In this document: positions 15,294 through 22,645 of the stretch, piece by piece
Numbering within the stretch: the stretch's first letter is position 1
Layout: every line of letters begins with the position of its first letter
NCBI GenBank assembly: GCA_964650975.1
Contig: CAZYWA010000059.1
Coordinates: 1 to 22,645 of the forward strand
Reading direction: 5' to 3'
DNA from: CAZYWA01 sp964650975 [NCBI: uncultured bacterium]
GTDB taxonomy: Bacteria; JADJOY01
Length of the DNA stretch: 22,645 nt
The notes under the pieces: model-generated
What the model was told of the DNA's origin: nothing
The model's database searches: none
Seen by the model: only the letters and a program-made list of their open reading frames with translations
Position numbers and translations under genes: made by a program

Positions 15294-15503
15294 ATGGACG
15301 ACCGTCGAAATGCACCCGCACGGCCGCTGCCTCATCCGCAGAGCCTCTGCCACCGCTGCGCGGCGCCGCCGCGTTACGTGGAGACCAAGACGTCGGTCTT
15401 CATCCAGTGCCCGATCGCGCCGATGAAGTATCCGCCACAGCCGGTCGCGCGCTGCGACTTCTTCCGGGAGCGGACGGAAGAGCCGGACCCCGGTCGAAGG
15501 TGA
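15294..15503 (+). CDS. Small four-cysteine (zinc-ribbon-like) protein
   Basis: This 69-residue protein starts at the ATG at 15294, seven bases after the YfhO copy 2 stop, with GAGG close upstream. Cysteines at 19, 22, 39 and 54 (SLCHRC, FIQCP, ARCDF) form a C-x2-C...C...C arrangement suited to one zinc ion. The motif MKYPPQPVARC is the most distinctive part. I recall similar short proteins in other high-GC deltaproteobacteria-like genomes, always hypothetical, but cannot confirm this. There is no signal peptide, so it is cytoplasmic. It may be co-transcribed with the YfhO genes. No function can be assigned. Confidence 0.75.
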   Translation: MDDRRNAPARPLPHPQSLCHRCAAPPRYVETKTSVFIQCPIAPMKYPPQPVARCDFFRERTEEPDPGRR

Positions 15504-15537
15504 GCACGCCGCCGCGACCGAGGCTGGGTCGCGCCTC

Positions 15538-15559
15538 CCAGCCGGCCCGCCGGAGCTGG
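15538..15559 (+). terminator. Possible terminator hairpin after the YfhO cluster
   Basis: An imperfect stem pairs 15538-15545 with 15550-15559, with a 2-base bulge and a 4-nt loop. It lies in the 125-bp gap after the four-cysteine gene. There is no T tract, so support is weak. Confidence 0.25.
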
Positions 15560-15616
15560 TAGCCCCGGCGCCGGTTCCTTGCCACAATCCCCAGCGCGCG
15601 CGGCGTTCCCGCGACC

Positions 15617-15622
15617 GGAGGA
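15617..15622 (+). promoter_or_regulatory. Strong Shine-Dalgarno site
   Basis: GGAGGA lies six bases before the GTG at 15629. It is one of the clearest ribosome-binding sites in the window, and it fixes the lipoprotein start at this GTG. Confidence 0.8.
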
Positions 15623-15628
15623 AACATC

Positions 15629-16339
15629 GTGTCGATCCGCATCCCTGAACGCAGCGCGAGGCCGACGAGGTTGCGGTGCGAGCGCTCCGTTTTCCCGCTG
15701 ATGCTGGCGACGGCTCTCGCGGCCGGCTGCTCGTACCAGAACCCGCTCTCCGACTCGGGCAAGGCGTTTCGCAGCGGAGCCGCCTCGTGGGGCACGTTGT
15801 CGCTCGCGCAGACCTACGCGGCGACGCTGCGGGATGCCCGTCAGGATTGCTTCCTGACGCTCTTCGACGTGGACACCATCGCCGCCAAGGCCTACGACCA
15901 CGCCGACGCCACCACCAAGAGCGAGGCGCAGAAGCTGATCACCTCGGTGTACGAGGATCAGCGACGGATCGTGGGATCGAGCTATCCGGGCCGGATCTTG
16001 TTTCAGGCCGACGGCGGAAACGAGCAGGTCGTCCTGCCGCCGGTCTACCGGGCTTATCGATCACCGCTCGACGAGTGCCCGAATCGCGCGCCGGAGCTGG
16101 CCGGCGCGTCCCTGGAGGGCGAAGCCGAGGGCACGCTGCTGGTGGAGTTCCCGTACCGGGGCAAGGCGCTCGAGATGCGCGCGCGCCTGTCCGAGCGCGG
16201 CGCGCGCGTGATCTCGATCCCGGTGCTCCGAGACATCGACGGCACCGTGTTCCGGGAAGCCGCCCCGCCGCCCCCGCCGCCTCCGGTCACCGCTCCCGTT
16301 CCGGCACCGACACCGGTCACGGGGCAGCCACTGCCGTGA
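15629..16339 (+). CDS. Uncharacterised lipoprotein with proline-rich tail
   Basis: This 236-residue protein has a long basic N-terminus followed by a hydrophobic stretch and the lipobox LAAGC (30-34). Cys34 is the expected lipidated residue, so the mature protein should be anchored to the inner or outer membrane. The mature part is mixed alpha/beta and contains an SEAQKLITSVYEDQ helix and two more cysteines (in DCFLT and ECPNR) that could pair. The last 24 or so residues are a Pro/Val/Thr-rich tail with seven consecutive prolines, probably flexible or wall-associated. I recognise no family. It ends tail to tail, two bases from the protease-like lipoprotein on the other strand. Confidence 0.85.
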   Translation: MSIRIPERSARPTRLRCERSVFPLMLATALAAGCSYQNPLSDSGKAFRSGAASWGTLSLAQTYAATLRDARQDCFLTLFDVDTIAAKAYDHADATTKSEAQKLITSVYEDQRRIVGSSYPGRILFQADGGNEQVVLPPVYRAYRSPLDECPNRAPELAGASLEGEAEGTLLVEFPYRGKALEMRARLSERGARVISIPVLRDIDGTVFREAAPPPPPPPVTAPVPAPTPVTGQPLP

Positions 16340-16347
16340 GGTCACGG
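16317..16347. terminator. Palindromic junction holding both convergent stop codons
   Basis: A 6-bp inverted repeat (16334-16339 and 16342-16347) is centred on the two bases between the facing genes and contains the TGA of each. A second hairpin pairs 16317-16320 and 16323-16327 with 16331-16339. The two are mutually exclusive on the plus strand. They may act as a compact bidirectional terminator, although no T tract is present. Confidence 0.35.
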
Positions 16348-17277
16348 TAGCGGGAGATTCGGCACCGGGACGGACGGGCGGCTCAGGATCTGCGCCACCG
16401 ATGCTTTCACGGCGTCGATCGGAACCGCGTAGCCTGCATCGTGAACGGCCGACTTGGAGGGCGATCCCTCCGTGTCCGGAAACACGTTCATTCCGATCAC
16501 CGCGCCGTGGATGTCGACGAGGGGTCCGCCGCTCTCGCCCGGCTGGATGGGCGCCGTGGTCTGGAAGAACTCGACGCCGTGCTCGTTCGACTCCTCGGTC
16601 TGCGGTAGACGGCTGACGCGAAACGACACGACTCCCGGACGCACCGTGGGACCGGTGCCGAACGGGTTGCCGATCGCGACCACCGGCTCTCCCGCCGCGA
16701 CCTTCGCCGAAGCACCGAGCGCCAGCGAAGCGGCAACCGTCTCGCGAGGCTCGATCTTGAGTAGCGCCACTTCCGTGGACGGGACCGCGCCCAGCACCTG
16801 CGCGGGCAAGCCACCCGCCATGTTGGGGATCTGCACTTCGATGGACTGAGCGGCGGCCACCACCCGCCGGCTGGTGACGACGTAGCCGTTTCCGATCAGG
16901 AACCCGCTGCCCAGGACGCTGCCGCGATGGGGAATGGGGATGCCGACCTTGAACGGGAAGACACCGAGCGGATCGGAGTAGATCCCGCCGATCACCGTGG
17001 TCTGGGTGAACACGTTCACCACGCCGCGGCTCACCTGCGCCGTGACGTCGCGATAGGTGTGGCTGTCGATCGGCACGGCCGCGTCGTCGTGGGGAGCGTT
17101 CCGCCACACGCCGCGTGCCTCCATCGTCTGGAGCTGGTGTGCGACTTCCTCGGGACTGGCCTCGATGAGGTCGAGGCTCTTCGGCATCGCCGCGCCTGGC
17201 GAAAGCCACGAACAGCCGGCCGCGAGGGCCAGGGTGGATCCGAGTGCAGCGAAGGGAAGGCAGGCGACGCGTCGCAC
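16342..17277 (-). CDS. Trypsin-fold (HtrA/DegP-like) lipoprotein with altered catalytic triad
   Basis: This 311-residue protein is read from the GTG ending at 17277, which gives a short basic start and the lipobox LAAGC (18-22), with Cys22 lipidated. The trypsin-like domain spans about 80-300: VLGSGFLIGNGYVVTS, then STEVALLKI, AIGNPFG, and QPGESGGPLVD. The nucleophile Ser249 is present. However, the residue at the catalytic His position of the usual TNxHV motif is Arg138 (CGG codon), and the Asp position is Glu169. Spacing matches DegP (about 31 and 80 residues), so this is not misalignment. No PDZ domain follows. It is probably a membrane-anchored pseudoprotease or binding protein. It lies 10 bp after the phosphomannomutase gene. 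Confidence 0.85.
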   Translation of the reverse strand: MRRVACLPFAALGSTLALAAGCSWLSPGAAMPKSLDLIEASPEEVAHQLQTMEARGVWRNAPHDDAAVPIDSHTYRDVTAQVSRGVVNVFTQTTVIGGIYSDPLGVFPFKVGIPIPHRGSVLGSGFLIGNGYVVTSRRVVAAAQSIEVQIPNMAGGLPAQVLGAVPSTEVALLKIEPRETVAASLALGASAKVAAGEPVVAIGNPFGTGPTVRPGVVSFRVSRLPQTEESNEHGVEFFQTTAPIQPGESGGPLVDIHGAVIGMNVFPDTEGSPSKSAVHDAGYAVPIDAVKASVAQILSRPSVPVPNLPLP

Positions 17278-17287
17278 GATGGGATGC

Positions 17288-21472
<4,185 letters not shown>

Positions 21473-21486
21473 TCTAGAACGGAGGG

Positions 21487-22032
21487 GTGATCCGGCGCCG
21501 CGATTTTTTGCGTTCGAGCGGCGCCTGGGCGCTCGGCCTGGCTCTTCCGTCCCTGGCCGCGACGGCGTCGGCGCGCATCCAGCCGGCCAAGCGCCGCGAG
21601 CTCTCGTTCGTCAACCTGCACACCGACGAGCAGCTCAAGGCCGTCTACTGGGCCGACGGCCGCTACCAGCTCGACGGGCTCGACGCGATCGATCACGTGC
21701 TGCGGGATCACCGTAGCGGCGAGATCTACCCGATCGACCTCGACCTGCTCGACCTGCTGGTCAAGCTTCGCGGCCGCCTCGGCACCAGCCAGCCGTTCCA
21801 CGTGATTTCCGGCTACCGCTCGCCCGCCACCAACGCGCTGCTCGCGGCGCAAAGCGACGGTGTCGCTTACGCGAGCCTGCACGTCGAAGGCAAGGCCATC
21901 GACATCCGAGTCCCAGGTCGCCGGCTCCGAGATTTGCGGCGCGCGGCGCTCGCCCTGGAAGGCGGCGGTGTCGGGTATTACCCGGTGGACCAGTTCGTCC
22001 ACGTCGACGTCGGCCGCGTCCGCTGGTGGTGA
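21487..22032 (+). CDS. DUF882 / MepK-like murein endopeptidase with Tat signal
   Basis: This 181-residue protein begins with a twin-arginine signal, RRRDFLRS (3-10), followed by a hydrophobic stretch to about residue 29, so folded export is expected. The mature part is a peptidase M15-like DUF882 domain (YcbK family). SGYRS is at 109-112, the zinc motif SLHVEGKAID holds His132 and Asp139, and FVHVDVG holds His172 and Asp174. E. coli MepK cleaves cross-links in peptidoglycan. GTG at 21487 is the only start that keeps the Tat motif, since an in-frame TAG lies at 21475-21477. The GGAGG at 21481-21485 is unusually close (one base) to it, so initiation may be weak or coupled to the upstream gene. 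Confidence 0.92.
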   Translation: MIRRRDFLRSSGAWALGLALPSLAATASARIQPAKRRELSFVNLHTDEQLKAVYWADGRYQLDGLDAIDHVLRDHRSGEIYPIDLDLLDLLVKLRGRLGTSQPFHVISGYRSPATNALLAAQSDGVAYASLHVEGKAIDIRVPGRRLRDLRRAALALEGGGVGYYPVDQFVHVDVGRVRWW

Positions 22033-22078
22033 GCGGCCGGCGCGGGAACGTTGGCGGTTCGGTTCGGAAAGTGGACTC

Positions 22079-22095
22079 GCGTCCGGATCGGACGC
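22079..22095 (+). terminator. Hairpin after the MepK-like gene
   Basis: A perfect 7-bp stem (22079-22085 with 22089-22095, 3-nt loop) lies 46 bp past the stop codon and is followed by CTTCG. It may end the peptidase operon. There is no T run, so confidence is low. Confidence 0.3.
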
Positions 22096-22270
22096 CTTCG
22101 CGACGCGTGAGTCTCGCGGGCCGAGATCCCCGGCGGTTGCCGTTCGAGAAGTGCTTTTCCCTGTGCTTCCAATGCACTGGCGCCACGGGGTGCGGCACCG
22201 GCGCCGGGCCCAACGCAGTGGCGCGGCCGTTGCAGTCGAAGGAGCGCGTGGACGCAACAATGCGCAATCC

Positions 22271-22291
22271 ACGCCTCCCGCGTGGAGGCGT
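22271..22291. repeat. Perfect 8-bp inverted repeat before the mini-protein gene
   Basis: The arms are 22271-22278 and 22284-22291, with a 5-nt loop. The repeat ends 17 bases before the ATG at 22309, so in the mRNA it would be a leader hairpin. It could equally be an operator or a terminator of transcription from upstream. Confidence 0.35.
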
Positions 22292-22308
22292 AACCAGCGA
22301 GCTCCGTC

Positions 22309-22488
22309 ATGGTCTTCGCAGTCGCCCTGATGATCGTCGTGGCTGCCGCAGTCGCCGCAGTGTTGCAACTGCTGGTGCTGGTGCGGTTGCAGCGCTTTCT
22401 CGGCGAGGTCAACGCCGTCCTGGCCGAACACGCGCCTCGCGAACCTAACGAGGAGCTCGATCGCGCCGGCGACCGCCTCGCCGCGTAG
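22309..22488 (+). CDS. 59-residue single-pass membrane mini-protein
   Basis: A short reading frame starts at the ATG at 22309 and ends at the TAG at 22486-22488. The first 26 or so residues are almost purely hydrophobic (Val, Ala, Leu, Ile), then RLQRF marks the cytoplasmic edge. A charged, amphipathic tail of about 30 residues ends the protein. The design, one N-terminal helix with a short acidic/basic tail, is common in small membrane regulators. The ribosome-binding site is weak. Longer open frames on the opposite strand here look like GC-rich shadows. I recognise no family; existence as a gene is plausible rather than proven. Confidence 0.5.
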   Translation: MVFAVALMIVVAAAVAAVLQLLVLVRLQRFLGEVNAVLAEHAPREPNEELDRAGDRLAA

Positions 22489-22594
22489 CCGCGACCGTCG
22501 CGGCACCCGCCGGCAACTTCCACTTCTCAGAAGGTGTGGACAAAATCGGATCATTGCGCGGAGCGCTTCCTCCGAAGCAATCGCCTGCTATTTG

Positions 22595-22617
22595 GAGGGA
22601 CGCGGTCCCTCGCGTCC
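22595..22617. repeat. Two overlapping, mutually exclusive hairpins at the right edge
   Basis: One stem pairs 22595-22601 with 22605-22611 (7 bp, 3-nt loop). The other pairs 22598-22604 with 22611-22617 (7 bp, 6-nt loop). They share bases and cannot form together. The 157 bp after the mini-protein gene hold these and no convincing gene. An ATG at 22635 may open a gene that runs off the window. Confidence 0.35.
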
Positions 22618-22645
22618 GCAGCGTCTGAACCAAGATGGACGCCTG

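Noticed and set aside
16342-17277. Calling the protease-like gene a pseudogene
   Set aside because: The frame is intact, with signal peptide, lipobox, fold motifs and normal operon spacing. Only two catalytic residues are changed, which fits a retained non-catalytic protein better than decay.

Overview
The window is uniformly GC-rich, with G/C-dominated third codon positions throughout, and nearly all of it is protein-coding. Two lipoprotein signal peptides, a Tat signal, a HtrA-like periplasmic fold, a DUF4124 protein and a MepK-type murein hydrolase point to a Gram-negative bacterium. The mix of RppH, NudC, B12-type radical SAM and YfhO proteins would suit a deltaproteobacterial-type lineage (Myxococcota, Desulfobacterota, Binatota or relatives), but the sequence alone does not settle the taxon. 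I see no tRNA, rRNA, CRISPR array, transposase, integrase or phage gene. The region looks like ordinary chromosome.

Layout. Positions 1-234 are non-coding, G-rich and rich in inverted repeats, after the end of a minus-strand NAD-dependent epimerase (235-1227). nudC (1388-2251, minus) and rppH (2311-2805, plus) form a head-to-head pair of Nudix hydrolases, both of which act on RNA 5' ends in other bacteria. rppH leads a tightly overlapping unit with a small membrane protein and a RimJ-like acetyltransferase (to 3781). A five-gene minus-strand operon follows (7629 down to 3812): crotonase, PfkB adenosine kinase, two diverged tandem paralogues of unknown function, and a CPBP membrane protease. 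An old-yellow-enzyme-type flavoprotein (7799-8974) is divergent from it.

Positions 9181-15503 form a plus-strand cluster: a B12-binding-type radical SAM protein, two large tandem YfhO-like membrane proteins, and a small four-cysteine protein. A lipoprotein (15629-16339) then meets, tail to tail, a minus-strand operon read gmd, phosphomannomutase, protease-like lipoprotein (19620 down to 16342). The first two enzymes supply and use mannose-phosphate and GDP-mannose intermediates for surface polysaccharide. The third has a trypsin fold that has lost its catalytic His and Asp and is probably a pseudoprotease. On the right, a DUF4124/peptidase-MA protein is followed by a Tat-exported DUF882 (MepK-like) hydrolase, then a 59-residue membrane mini-protein and structured non-coding DNA.

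The main theme is the cell envelope: nucleotide-sugar supply, GT-C-like YfhO proteins, lipoproteins, murein hydrolase and membrane protease, alongside RNA 5'-end processing and acyl-CoA or flavin metabolism. I found no classic defence or mobile system. The most unusual items are the catalytically altered protease, the radical SAM-YfhO-YfhO cluster, the NudC/RppH pair and the paralogous pair of unknown proteins.
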